The notes under the pieces were generated by a model. That model was given only the letters and a program-made list of their open reading frames with translations. It was not told the origin of the DNA and did no database searches. The translations under genes and the position numbers were made by a program. A stretch of 14,188 bases of DNA from Prevotella sp. (GTDB lineage Bacteria; Bacteroidota; Bacteroidia; Bacteroidales; Bacteroidaceae). Below, piece after piece: positions 6,090-13,667 of the stretch (position 1 is the first letter of the stretch; each line of letters opens with the position of its first letter). Location of the stretch: contig JAIJUV010000055.1 of the NCBI GenBank assembly GCA_022732315.1, forward strand, positions 1 to 14,188, given 5' to 3'.

Positions 6090-7529
6090 TTGTCTTTGTT
6101 GGCGATACCGGGGCTTGTTCTTGTCTTTTGGGTGTCCGACAAGCGGCAGATGCCAGCGATGAATGCTTCTGATGGAATCATGTATGTGGATTGGAATGCT
6201 AATATCTCTGTAGAGGAAAATGACAGACGCATGGGTGAGGTGCTGAGGCTATGTGATGACCAGACCCAAACTTACACTTCGATGGTGGGTAGCCAGGACT
6301 TCATGTTGTTTCATACCAGGGAGATATCATCTTCCGAGGCATTGGCTTACCTGAAGGGGAAGAATGAGGAACAGTATGAGGAGTGCCAAAAGAGATTGCA
6401 AGCATGTATCTCTCAGAGATATCCTGAAGCTACCGTCTCCTTTGCTCCATCGGGCAATCTGTTCGATTTGATCTTCTCTTCCGGGCAACCTGAGCTATGC
6501 ATCAAGTTGCAAGACCATTTGGGGCATCGTCCATCTGTAAATCAGGCTGAGGCTTACGTAGATTCTCTTCGCAGGCATTTCCCATCTTTGGATATTCCAT
6601 CGGTCGTGGTAGAGGACAATTTGGTGTTGGAGGCTGATGTGGAACAGATGTCATTGTACGGCATCTCCTATGACCAGCTTTATGATAGGTTGCGCCAAAT
6701 GACGGGCAGCAATGAGGTGCTGCGCATCCATCAGGGAGCGGTTTCCCAACCCGTTGTCGTGGGTGCTGCTGAGGCTGATAGAAATACCCTGATGGCTGCG
6801 TCTATCAAAAATCAGGCAGGGGTGGATGTTCCCTTGCAACTCCTTTTAAAAGAGAGGAAGGAGTCTGGTTTCAAGCATTTGTATGGATCGGAAGAAGGTG
6901 AGTTTTACCCGATAGAGCTGAGTACGACCAAGGGGCATGTGGATGATGTGCTTGACTTTGTGGCTCGCAGCAACCAAAAGTCAGGTGAGCTGAGGGCATC
7001 CGTTAGTGGTGATTATTTCCTGAGCCAGCAAGCCGTCCTGCAAATGGTTGGGGTCTTGCTGGTATCCGTCCTGCTGCTGTTCTTTATATTGGCAGCGCAG
7101 TTTGAGAGTTTGGTTCAGCCATTTATCATCCTCTCCGAGATGGTGTTGGATATTTTTGTGGTGTTGGTTATCCTGTATCTGTTGAGGCTGCCGATAGACC
7201 TGATGTCTATGACGGGACTTATCGTGATGGCAGGTATCGTTATCAACGACTCCATCCTGAAGGTGGATACCATCAATGGGCATCGCAAGAGTGGCATGCC
7301 TTTGTTGGAGTCAATCGTCAAGGCGGGCAGGGAACGTTTGTTGCCGATATTGATGACCTCTCTTACCACCATCTTCTCTTTGGTGCCATTTCTCTCAGGT
7401 GGTTCAATAGGGGCTGACTTGCAATTCCCTCTCTCGCTCACCATCTTGGTGGGCATGGTTGTGGGTACAGGAGTGAGCATCTTCTTTGTGCCTATTCTCT
7501 ATTATGTAATTTATCGGAAAAGAAAGTAA
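6090..7529 (+). CDS. RND permease 1, C-terminal half (TM7-TM12)
   Basis: This is the continuation in the same frame, up to 479 residues if started at TTG 6090. TTG 6090 and TTG 6096 are the only near starts that keep TM7 (LLAIPGLVLVFWVSD). The first ATG (6150) would lose it. No Shine-Dalgarno sequence precedes them; reinitiation seven bases after the TGA is conceivable but weak. After TM7 comes the second periplasmic region (about residues 20-300 of this half), then TM8-TM12. These include FFILAAQFESLVQPFIIL, the conserved AQFES turn after TM8, and MTGLIVMAGIVINDSILKVD in TM10, where AcrB Lys940 is replaced by Asn. The stop is nine bases before the second RND gene. No decay is visible. Confidence 0.65.
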   Translation: MSLLAIPGLVLVFWVSDKRQMPAMNASDGIMYVDWNANISVEENDRRMGEVLRLCDDQTQTYTSMVGSQDFMLFHTREISSSEALAYLKGKNEEQYEECQKRLQACISQRYPEATVSFAPSGNLFDLIFSSGQPELCIKLQDHLGHRPSVNQAEAYVDSLRRHFPSLDIPSVVVEDNLVLEADVEQMSLYGISYDQLYDRLRQMTGSNEVLRIHQGAVSQPVVVGAAEADRNTLMAASIKNQAGVDVPLQLLLKERKESGFKHLYGSEEGEFYPIELSTTKGHVDDVLDFVARSNQKSGELRASVSGDYFLSQQAVLQMVGVLLVSVLLLFFILAAQFESLVQPFIILSEMVLDIFVVLVILYLLRLPIDLMSMTGLIVMAGIVINDSILKVDTINGHRKSGMPLLESIVKAGRERLLPILMTSLTTIFSLVPFLSGGSIGADLQFPLSLTILVGMVVGTGVSIFFVPILYYVIYRKRK

Positions 7530-7538
7530 AAAGTAACA

Positions 7539-10500
7539 ATGAAACTGTCTTCATTCTCTGTGATATTGACCTTTGTCATCTTGATGATAGTGGGTGCGGC
7601 TCTGTTGCCGTTGGTGGATGTGGGTACCGAACCTCAGAACCAGCGGGATAATCGTCTGGTCATCAGGTGCGAATGGCCACAGGTATCGGCTAAGATTGTA
7701 GAGCAAAATCTGACGACACCGATAGAGGGAATGGTCTCTGCGCTGAAAGGTGTGGAGCGTGTTTCCTCCCGCTCTTCCTATGGCAGCAGCGAGATTGTTG
7801 TTTGGGCAAAGGAAAAGGTGGATGTTGCGGCTTTGCGATTCTCGGTTACTTCTCTGCTGCGCCAGTCGTATGCCAAGTTGCCCAAGGGTGCTGGCTATCC
7901 TGTGGTGGAAGGTGGCGAGGTAACCGGTGGTGCGAGAATGCACCAAGAGCAACAGCTGCTTCTCACTTATCAGGTGAATGGTGATATGCCGCCCGAAATG
8001 CTGAAGAAGCTTGTTTCAGGAAATGTGGTGCGACGCTTGCAGTTGCTGGATGGCGTGGACCGGGTAGAGGTGGCAGGAACCACGGATAAGTATGTGGAGG
8101 TGAGCTATGACCCGATGGCACTTGCTGCTTGTGACATCACAAGCCAAGACTTGCAGGATGGAATCCGCAATTTCCTGGGAAAGGATGAAGTGGTTGGCAC
8201 GATGCTGCATACCACTGTGGACAACAGGAAGGAGCGGATTGCTTTTCGATTGAAAACGGCATGCGATGGAAAGTCGCTTGCTGATGTTCCCATCAAGGTC
8301 AATGGCAATCGGGTGGTTTATCTCAATGATTTGGCTAGGATTCATGTCAAGCGATATGAGCCTTCTGGCTTTTATCGTGTGAATGGATTGAATACGGTAT
8401 ATGTGAATGTTTATGCAAAGCCTGCAGCTCGCATCTTGCATCTGTCTGACCAGGTGCAAGACGAGATGGAGGCTGTCAAGGGTGAATTGCACAGTCCGTT
8501 GTATGTGCATTTGTCATACGATGTGGCTCAACTCCAACGAGAAGAAATGTCCAAGCTGATAGGGCGTAGCCTAGCCTCATTATTCATCCTGCTGCTCTTT
8601 GTGTGGGTCATTTACCGCAATGCCAGGTATCTTATGGTGGTGACATCGGCTTTGGCGGCTAACATCTTGATAGCCGTAATCATCTATTGTGCTTGTGGTA
8701 TCAAACTGCATATTTATTCGTTGGCAGGCATTACGGTGTCGCTTGGCATTATCATCGATTCTGTCATTGTCATGGCCGATCATTATGCCTATTATCACAA
8801 CCGGAAGGCTTTCCTTTCCATGCTGGCAGCGATGTTGACAACCATAGGCTCGCTTGTCATCGTCTTTTTCCTGCCAGAGGAATTGCAGGCAGACTTGTAT
8901 GATTTCGCCCTGATTATCGTCATCAACCTGGTTGTTGCCTTGTTGGTGGCTCTCTTCTTTGTGCCTGCAGCCATGCAAAGATGCAAGTGCCAAGCTCCGA
9001 GCGTCTTTAGGGGCAAGCGCAGATGGGTGGTCTGTTGGAATCATTTCTATAGACGCTATATCTTGATGGCATCGCGCCGCAAATGGATAGTCTATATCGT
9101 CTTGGTGTGGGCATTCGGCATACCATTCCAAGCTTTGCCTGAAGATTGGAAAAGTGCTACAACGGATAAATTGGCTTCTTGTTTTGGAGGTACGATTCAG
9201 CTCTTTGCTGATTATCTGAACGAGCATGAGCAGACCAGAAAAGCTGATGGGGACAAAGTGCTTCATATACAGGGATTGATGCCTGTGGGAGGCACAGCCG
9301 TGCAGCTGAACGAGAAGATGGTCATCGTGGAGGAATTGCTGAAAAAATATCCGGAAATCAAGGAGTTTGTTACTCGCATAGATGGTCGGCAAGGTGAAAT
9401 CACGGTGAAATTCAAGAAGAATGTGCCTGCCGGTTTTCCTTATCGCTTGGAGTCGAAGGTGATAGGCAAGGTCATCACGATCGGGGGTGCCGACTGGAGT
9501 ACCTACGGCATCAGCGAACGAGGTTTTAGCAATTCTATCAACCTTCAATATCGTGCTACCAAAATCAAGGTGTCGGGCTATAACTATGCCCGACTGTATC
9601 AGGTGGCAGAGAGCATGGCTGATTATTTGGGTAAGAATCCTAGGGTGCAAGACATTGCCGTGGAGACTCCTGGCTTTGAGAACCAAGAGGAGGAACTCTA
9701 TATGCGGTATGACAAGGATAGGATGAGCCTTTATGGTGTTGAGGCTGGTGATGTGCATCGCAAGTTGGGCAGCTTGTTGCAGCGGGTGTATGTGGATTCT
9801 TATCGGGACAAGGCGCATCCTGCTGATGTTTATCTGGCTCCTGAGCCTCAGATGCCTTATGATTTGTGGAGTATGGAGAACAGCCAGATGCAGGTAGATA
9901 GCAGCCAGGTGCTTCTCTCCGATGTCATGATGTTGCAGCGCCGTGAGGCTAAGGAAGTTATACCAAAAGAGAATCAGGAGTATGTGCTCAATGTGGCATT
10001 CAATATATTGGGTTCGTACACCTATTCGGCTGAGTATATGGATAGCGTCATGGCTCATTTCAATAGAAGCATGCCGATAGGTTTTCGTTGCGAGACGGCT
10101 GCCTATTACAATCCCATCAAGGAGAAGTCAAACTATTGGCTTCTCTTGGTGGTGACAGTCTTGATATTTTTCATCTGCTCAGTGGTCTTTGAGTCTCTCT
10201 GGCAGGCTTGGGTTGTGGTGCTCATGATTCCTGTTTCCCTGATGGGGGCATTCTTGACCTTCGTATTGTTTGATGTAGGCTTTGGCAGTGGTGGCTTTGC
10301 TTCTCTTGTCTTGTTGAGTGGTCTCGTGGTGAATGCTTCCATCTATATACTTTGTCAATACAATTTAATGGTTAAGTTGCGCAAGCGGGATGCCGTGTCG
10401 GCTTATCTCTGTGCCTTCAATCACAAGATTTTACCGATATTCTTGACGATAGTCTCTACCATCTTGGGGTTGTTGCCATTCTTTTGGGAGCGGGATGAGG

Positions 10501-10607
10501 AACCTTTCTGGTTCTCTTTTGCCACGGGGGTGACGGGCGGTTTGCTCTTCTCCATCCCGATGCTGGTGTTCATCATGCCGCTATTGATGAAAATGAGAAC
10601 GAAATGA
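7539..10607 (+). CDS. RND efflux permease 2
   Basis: This is a complete 1022-residue RND-family inner-membrane permease, different in sequence from the first one. TM1 is at about 5-27. The first periplasmic region contains the family-like IEGMVSALKGVERVSSRSSYGSSEI (porter PN1 pattern, abbreviated). TM2-TM6 span about 345-480, with TM4 GIIIDSVIVMADHY keeping Asp407, the proton-relay position, followed by Ser. TM7 is near 505-530, the second periplasmic region about 535-865, and TM8-TM12 finish the protein, with VVFESLWQAW at the TM8 turn and SGLVVNASIYILCQYN in TM10 lacking the AcrB Lys940. It begins nine bases after permease 1, so it is probably translated from the same mRNA and would share the adaptor and TolC channel, either as its own trimer or in a mixed trimer with permease 1 as in MdtBC. 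Substrate cannot be read from the sequence. The gene ends in TGA, showing that TGA is a stop in this organism. Confidence 0.9.
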   Translation: MKLSSFSVILTFVILMIVGAALLPLVDVGTEPQNQRDNRLVIRCEWPQVSAKIVEQNLTTPIEGMVSALKGVERVSSRSSYGSSEIVVWAKEKVDVAALRFSVTSLLRQSYAKLPKGAGYPVVEGGEVTGGARMHQEQQLLLTYQVNGDMPPEMLKKLVSGNVVRRLQLLDGVDRVEVAGTTDKYVEVSYDPMALAACDITSQDLQDGIRNFLGKDEVVGTMLHTTVDNRKERIAFRLKTACDGKSLADVPIKVNGNRVVYLNDLARIHVKRYEPSGFYRVNGLNTVYVNVYAKPAARILHLSDQVQDEMEAVKGELHSPLYVHLSYDVAQLQREEMSKLIGRSLASLFILLLFVWVIYRNARYLMVVTSALAANILIAVIIYCACGIKLHIYSLAGITVSLGIIIDSVIVMADHYAYYHNRKAFLSMLAAMLTTIGSLVIVFFLPEELQADLYDFALIIVINLVVALLVALFFVPAAMQRCKCQAPSVFRGKRRWVVCWNHFYRRYILMASRRKWIVYIVLVWAFGIPFQALPEDWKSATTDKLASCFGGTIQLFADYLNEHEQTRKADGDKVLHIQGLMPVGGTAVQLNEKMVIVEELLKKYPEIKEFVTRIDGRQGEITVKFKKNVPAGFPYRLESKVIGKVITIGGADWSTYGISERGFSNSINLQYRATKIKVSGYNYARLYQVAESMADYLGKNPRVQDIAVETPGFENQEEELYMRYDKDRMSLYGVEAGDVHRKLGSLLQRVYVDSYRDKAHPADVYLAPEPQMPYDLWSMENSQMQVDSSQVLLSDVMMLQRREAKEVIPKENQEYVLNVAFNILGSYTYSAEYMDSVMAHFNRSMPIGFRCETAAYYNPIKEKSNYWLLLVVTVLIFFICSVVFESLWQAWVVVLMIPVSLMGAFLTFVLFDVGFGSGGFASLVLLSGLVVNASIYILCQYNLMVKLRKRDAVSAYLCAFNHKILPIFLTIVSTILGLLPFFWERDEEPFWFSFATGVTGGLLFSIPMLVFIMPLLMKMRTK

Positions 10608-10738
10608 GGTCATTACAATGAACGGGTTTTTATCATTTGCAAGCATTATTTTGCCCTATAAACATGAGAATTCATAATCTTTAATGATAATTATCCAAAT
10701 ATTATTGTTAAGTTTACACTATTATGGAAACTTTTGTG
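10608..10738. other. Intergenic region with small palindromes
   Basis: This AT-rich stretch follows the efflux operon. It contains GATAATTATC (10686-10695), a perfect 10-bp palindrome, and TTATCATT (10630-10637), which is the inverse of AATGATAA (10683-10690). There is no hairpin followed by a T-run that would be a convincing terminator for the operon. The palindromes could be operator half-sites for the downstream GH127 promoter, but in AT-rich DNA such matches occur by chance. Confidence 0.35.
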
Positions 10739-10746
10739 TATCTTTG
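10739..10746 (+). promoter_or_regulatory. -7 box of the GH127 gene
   Basis: TATCTTTG is a full match to TAnnTTTG and is followed by CAGC. The -33 region has TTTAC (10713-10717) in place of a clear TTG, so the upstream element is weak, which may mean an activator is needed. The predicted transcript starts near 10753, leaving a leader of about 145 bases. Confidence 0.6.
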
Positions 10747-10748
10747 CA

Positions 10749-10816
10749 GCAGCTTAGCTGCACTCGGCCATTTGAAAGCAAGCTTTCATTGCGCTCGTTT
10801 GCATAAGCTGTGCACC
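10749..10816 (+). promoter_or_regulatory. Structured leader upstream of GH127 gene
   Basis: Just after the -7 box come GCAGC-TTA-GCTGC (10749-10761), a perfect 5-bp stem, and TGAAAGC-AA-GCTTTCA (10773-10788), a perfect 7-bp stem. GTGCAC, a third palindrome, is at about 10811-10816. Several can fold in the untranslated leader. No known riboswitch class is recognised. The block resembles promoter-adjacent sequence I have seen repeated before other Prevotella genes, which is memory and not shown here. Confidence 0.4.
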
Positions 10817-10899
10817 GTTGTAAGGCTTCTTATAGAGAAAGTTTACGACAGGAAAGAATAAACAACAACTATAATTAATATCAATAAACCCGATAAGCA

Positions 10900-12981
10900 A
10901 TGAAGAGATTTATTTCAGCAGTACTTCTCTCTGCCGCCGTGGCAATGCCAACAATGGCGCAGAAGAGCAACAAGGTGTTGAGCAATGGCTATCCATTCAC
11001 TCAAGTACCATTCACCAGTGTGAAGATTTCACAGAACACCTTCTGGGGTGCCCGCTTGCAGGCTGCCCAAAAGGTAACCATTCCTTTGGCTTTCAGCAAG
11101 TGCGAGAGCGAGCATCGTTACAAGAACTTCGAGATGGCTGCCTATACCTTGCAGCATCCTAACCACCCTGGACTGAACACCAAGGAGTGGGATGTGAGCA
11201 AGTTCATGGGTTTCTCTTTCGATGATACCGATGTTTATAAGACCATCGAGGGTGCCAGCTACATTCTCCAGACCTATCCAGACAAGAAGTTGAAGGCTTA
11301 CATCGACAGCGTGCTCGATGTAGTAGGTGCGGCACAGGAGCCAGATGGCTATCTCTATACTGCCCGTACCATCAACCCGAAGCATCCACATCAGTGGTCG
11401 GGAAATAAGCGATGGGTGAAGGACGAGGATTTGAGCCACGAGCTTTACAACCTCGGTCACATGGTAGATGCAGCCTGTGCTCACTATCAGGCTACGGGTA
11501 GCACCAAGTTCCTGAACATCGCCAAGCGCTATGCCGATTGTGTGGTAAAGGAGGTGGGACCTAATGCTGGTCAGGCTACCGTGGTGCCAGGACATCAGAT
11601 TGCAGAGATGGCTTTGGCTCGTCTCTATACCCTGACCGGTGAGAAGAAGTATCTGGATGAGGCTAAGTATCTGCTCGATTATCGTGGCAAGACTCATATC
11701 CGCAACCCATATTCTCAGAGCCAGGCTCCTATCCTGGAGCAGAAAGAGGCGGTGGGTCATGCTGTTCGTGCCGGATATATGTATGCCGGTATCGCAGATG
11801 TGGCTGCCCTGACCAAGGATTCTGCCTATATGAAGGTTATCGACCGTATTTTCGAAAACATCGTTGGCAAGAAATACTATCTTACAGGTGGTGTAGGTGC
11901 CCGCCATGCCGGTGAGGCTTTCGGTGCCAACTATGAGTTGCCAAATATGACTGCCTATAACGAGACCTGTGCAGCCATTTCTATGGTTTATCTCTTTGAG
12001 CGTATGTTCCTGCTTCACGGCGAGAGCAAGTATATCGACTGCATGGAGCGTACCTTATATAATGGTGTCATTTCGGGAATGAGCATGGATGGTGGCAGAT
12101 TCTTCTATCCAAACCCATTGTCCAGCGATGGCAAGTATGCCTTCAATGCAGATAACAACACCACCCGCCAGCCTTGGTTCGGATGTGCCTGCTGCCCAAG
12201 TAACCTGAGCCGCTTCATCCCTTCTGTTCCAGGTTATCTCTATGGCGTGAAGGACAACAATATCTATGTGAATCTCTTTGCTGGCAATACATCTACCATC
12301 AAGGTGAATGGCAAGGATGTAGTTCTGGAGGAGACTACCGAGTATCCTTGGAACGGCGACATCAAGATTGCTGTGAAGAAGAGCGGTGTAAAGAATGCCA
12401 ACCTCCTGGTCCGTATTCCTGGATGGGTTCGCAACCAGGTGGTGCCTAGCGATCTTTACAAGTATAGCGATGCTGAGAAGCCAGCTTATAGCGTAACCGT
12501 AAATGGCAAGGCTGTGGAGGCTGACCTCGATGCCAACAAGGGTTATCTGCCTGTAAAGAATATCAAGAAGGGTGATGTGATTCGTATCCACTTCGATATG
12601 CCTGTACGTACTGTGGTTGCTAATGGCAAGGTGGCAGATGATAAGGGTAAGGTTGCCGTAGAGCGTGGACCATTGGTATATTGCGCTGAGGCTGTGGATA
12701 ATAGCAATGAACCTGTGCTCCATGCTGTTATGCCAGAGAAGCCAAGCTTCACTCTCGTTGACAACTACAGCATCCAGAACACGGAGACCAAGGGAGCCCC
12801 AGCCTTCACCGTAAAGGCTATCGTTACCTCTCCTGCCCATATTATCTACCAGAAGAAGGAGGGAGTGGTCGCTGTAGATTGCACCCCTCTCACCTTGATT
12901 CCTTACTATGCCTGGAATCATCGTGGTGCCAACCAGATGAATGTCTGGTTCTATCAGGGCTTGTCGTTTATGGATAAGTAA
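10900..12981 (+). CDS. Secreted GH127 beta-L-arabinofuranosidase
   Basis: The 693-residue protein belongs to the DUF1680/GH127 family, which removes terminal beta-L-arabinofuranose from plant cell-wall glycans (extensin-type arabino-oligosaccharides, RG-II side chains). A signal peptide (1-20, MAQ style with Gln after the cut) sends it to the periplasm or cell surface. The N-terminal region has the family start FTSVKISQNTFWGARL. An alpha/alpha barrel follows (about 30-440), then beta-sandwich domains to the C-terminus. The metal and catalytic residues of Bifidobacterium HypBA1 (Glu322, Glu338, Cys340, Cys417, Cys418) align with Glu339 (in AGEAF), Glu355 and Cys357 (in NETC), and Cys431-Cys432 (in CACCPSN). 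All are present, so it should be active. It stands alone with its own promoter and terminator; no SusC/SusD or other glycosidase gene is in the window. The related GH146 family is the alternative, less likely. Confidence 0.93.
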   Translation: MKRFISAVLLSAAVAMPTMAQKSNKVLSNGYPFTQVPFTSVKISQNTFWGARLQAAQKVTIPLAFSKCESEHRYKNFEMAAYTLQHPNHPGLNTKEWDVSKFMGFSFDDTDVYKTIEGASYILQTYPDKKLKAYIDSVLDVVGAAQEPDGYLYTARTINPKHPHQWSGNKRWVKDEDLSHELYNLGHMVDAACAHYQATGSTKFLNIAKRYADCVVKEVGPNAGQATVVPGHQIAEMALARLYTLTGEKKYLDEAKYLLDYRGKTHIRNPYSQSQAPILEQKEAVGHAVRAGYMYAGIADVAALTKDSAYMKVIDRIFENIVGKKYYLTGGVGARHAGEAFGANYELPNMTAYNETCAAISMVYLFERMFLLHGESKYIDCMERTLYNGVISGMSMDGGRFFYPNPLSSDGKYAFNADNNTTRQPWFGCACCPSNLSRFIPSVPGYLYGVKDNNIYVNLFAGNTSTIKVNGKDVVLEETTEYPWNGDIKIAVKKSGVKNANLLVRIPGWVRNQVVPSDLYKYSDAEKPAYSVTVNGKAVEADLDANKGYLPVKNIKKGDVIRIHFDMPVRTVVANGKVADDKGKVAVERGPLVYCAEAVDNSNEPVLHAVMPEKPSFTLVDNYSIQNTETKGAPAFTVKAIVTSPAHIIYQKKEGVVAVDCTPLTLIPYYAWNHRGANQMNVWFYQGLSFMDK

Positions 12982-12998
12982 TAAATAGTTTTTTTAAT

Positions 12999-13037
12999 CA
13001 AGAAAGCTTGGCAAACGTCGTTTGCCAGGCTTTCTTG
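12999..13037 (+). terminator. Strong hairpin terminator after GH127
   Basis: CAAGAAAGCTTGGCAAAC (12999-13016) pairs with GTTTGCCAGGCTTTCTTG (13020-13037) over 18 positions with one T-G wobble (13008/13028) and a 3-base loop. It begins 17 bases after the GH127 stop. TTTTTTT lies on the left side and the plus-strand tail after the stem is TTAATATAG, so the T-run is modest. It can act as the end of the GH127 transcript and insulate the sigma-factor unit. Confidence 0.75.
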
Positions 13038-13088
13038 TTAATATAGGTTAATCCCATTAAGAAAAACACTTCTTTTCCGTTTATGTTG

Positions 13089-13096
13089 TAGTTTTG
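13089..13096 (+). promoter_or_regulatory. -7 box of the ECF sigma unit
   Basis: TAGTTTTG fits TAnnTTTG and lies 24 bases before the sigma-factor ATG. No TTG is seen 19-21 bases upstream (the region reads AAACACT), so this may be a weak or alternative-sigma promoter. Autoregulation by the sigma factor is possible but cannot be read from one site. Confidence 0.45.
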
Positions 13097-13120
13097 AACA
13101 AATAAAACAAAAGAGAGCAA

Positions 13121-13621
13121 ATGACAGAGAATGAATTCATCCATATCGTTCCGCAGTTGCGGCAGATAGCCTTGCAAATCAGTCTGGGTTATGGCGTTGG
13201 CAGCGAAGAGGCTGAGGACATCGCACAGGATGCGATGCTCAAGCTCTGGGCCATCAAGGAAGACATTCAGTCTGCTGCTCATGCCAAAGGTTCGATGGGC
13301 TGCATAGCCAAGCATCTTTGCATCGACTTCTTTCGCAAGCGGAAGATGATTTCGATAGATGCCCAGCCTTTCGATAAGTCGCCTAGCCACTATGTGCCGC
13401 CCGATGTGGAAGTGGAAAACTCGGAGAACGAACAGTGGCTCCAAAAACGCCTCAAGGCGCTGCCCTCCAACCAATATCAGGTGCTTTATCTGCGACAGGT
13501 AGAGAAGAAAAGCTCTGAGGAAATAGCGCAAATCGTGGGCATCACCACAGAATCTGTATCTGTGTTGCTATCGAGGGCAAGAAAGCAGATGTTGCAGGAA
13601 ATCAGAAAAAGATGTCGATAG
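13121..13621 (+). CDS. ECF-type RNA polymerase sigma-70 factor
   Basis: The 166-residue protein has the two-domain layout of extracytoplasmic-function sigma factors. Sigma-2 spans about 5-75, with DIAQDAMLKLW (33-43), the conserved core-binding and -10 recognition helix pattern, and HLCIDFFRKRK (65-75). Sigma-4 spans about 107-162, with LPSNQYQVLYLRQ followed by the helix-turn-helix SSEEIAQIVGITTESVSVLL (131-150) and RARKQM. There is no N-terminal sigma-1 or sigma-3 domain. It would redirect RNA polymerase to a regulon in response to an envelope signal. The next gene, 46 bases on, encodes a membrane protein likely to be its anti-sigma partner. No TonB receptor or FecR-type gene is in view, so the regulon is unknown. 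Confidence 0.93.
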   Translation: MTENEFIHIVPQLRQIALQISLGYGVGSEEAEDIAQDAMLKLWAIKEDIQSAAHAKGSMGCIAKHLCIDFFRKRKMISIDAQPFDKSPSHYVPPDVEVENSENEQWLQKRLKALPSNQYQVLYLRQVEKKSSEEIAQIVGITTESVSVLLSRARKQMLQEIRKRCR

Positions 13622-13650
13622 CCCTTATATATAAATAGGTATAATCAATA

Positions 13651-13657
13651 AAGGAGG
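13651..13657 (+). promoter_or_regulatory. Shine-Dalgarno AAGGAGG
   Basis: A full AAGGAGG precedes the anti-sigma-like gene, 10 bases before ATG 13668. An ATG at 13663 is nearer but reads ATG-ATA-TGA and stops at once, so 13668 is the start. Such a complete site is uncommon in Bacteroidota, where ribosomes depend little on Shine-Dalgarno pairing; none of the other genes here has one. Confidence 0.65.
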
Positions 13658-13667
13658 AAAAAATGAT

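Larger units (their letters stand above)
4479..7529 (+). pseudogene. RND efflux permease 1, interrupted by one in-frame TGA
   Basis: Read as one gene, this is a 1016-residue RND permease, the normal length for the family. A single TGA at codon 535 (6081-6083) interrupts it. The frame is the same on both sides, with no insertion or deletion, and the sequence on each side shows no sign of decay. The stop falls between AHLRL and LGLSLLAIPG, in the cytoplasmic link between TM6 and TM7, i.e. between the two ancestral repeats of the RND fold. TGA one substitution away from TGG (Trp) or CGA (Arg) would restore a full permease. The two open halves are listed separately. I favour a nonsense mutation or a sequencing error. 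A functional split pump, or read-through, is possible but unsupported by any recoding signal I can see. ATG 4479 (MINYLMKRPIAV) is preferred over TTG 4470. Confidence 0.75.

Noticed and set aside
6080..6170. Overlapping ATG at 6080 as a restart for the second half
   Set aside because: It is in another frame and soon meets a stop, so it cannot give the C-terminal half.
8580..10058. 492-codon open frame on the minus strand
   Set aside because: It is antisense to the well-supported RND permease 2, His/Gln/Ile-rich with no recognisable domain; a shadow of codon bias.
11029..12921. Two long minus-strand frames (329 and 288 codons) opposite GH127
   Set aside because: The plus-strand GH127 frame has a signal peptide and all catalytic residues; the antisense frames show no family pattern.
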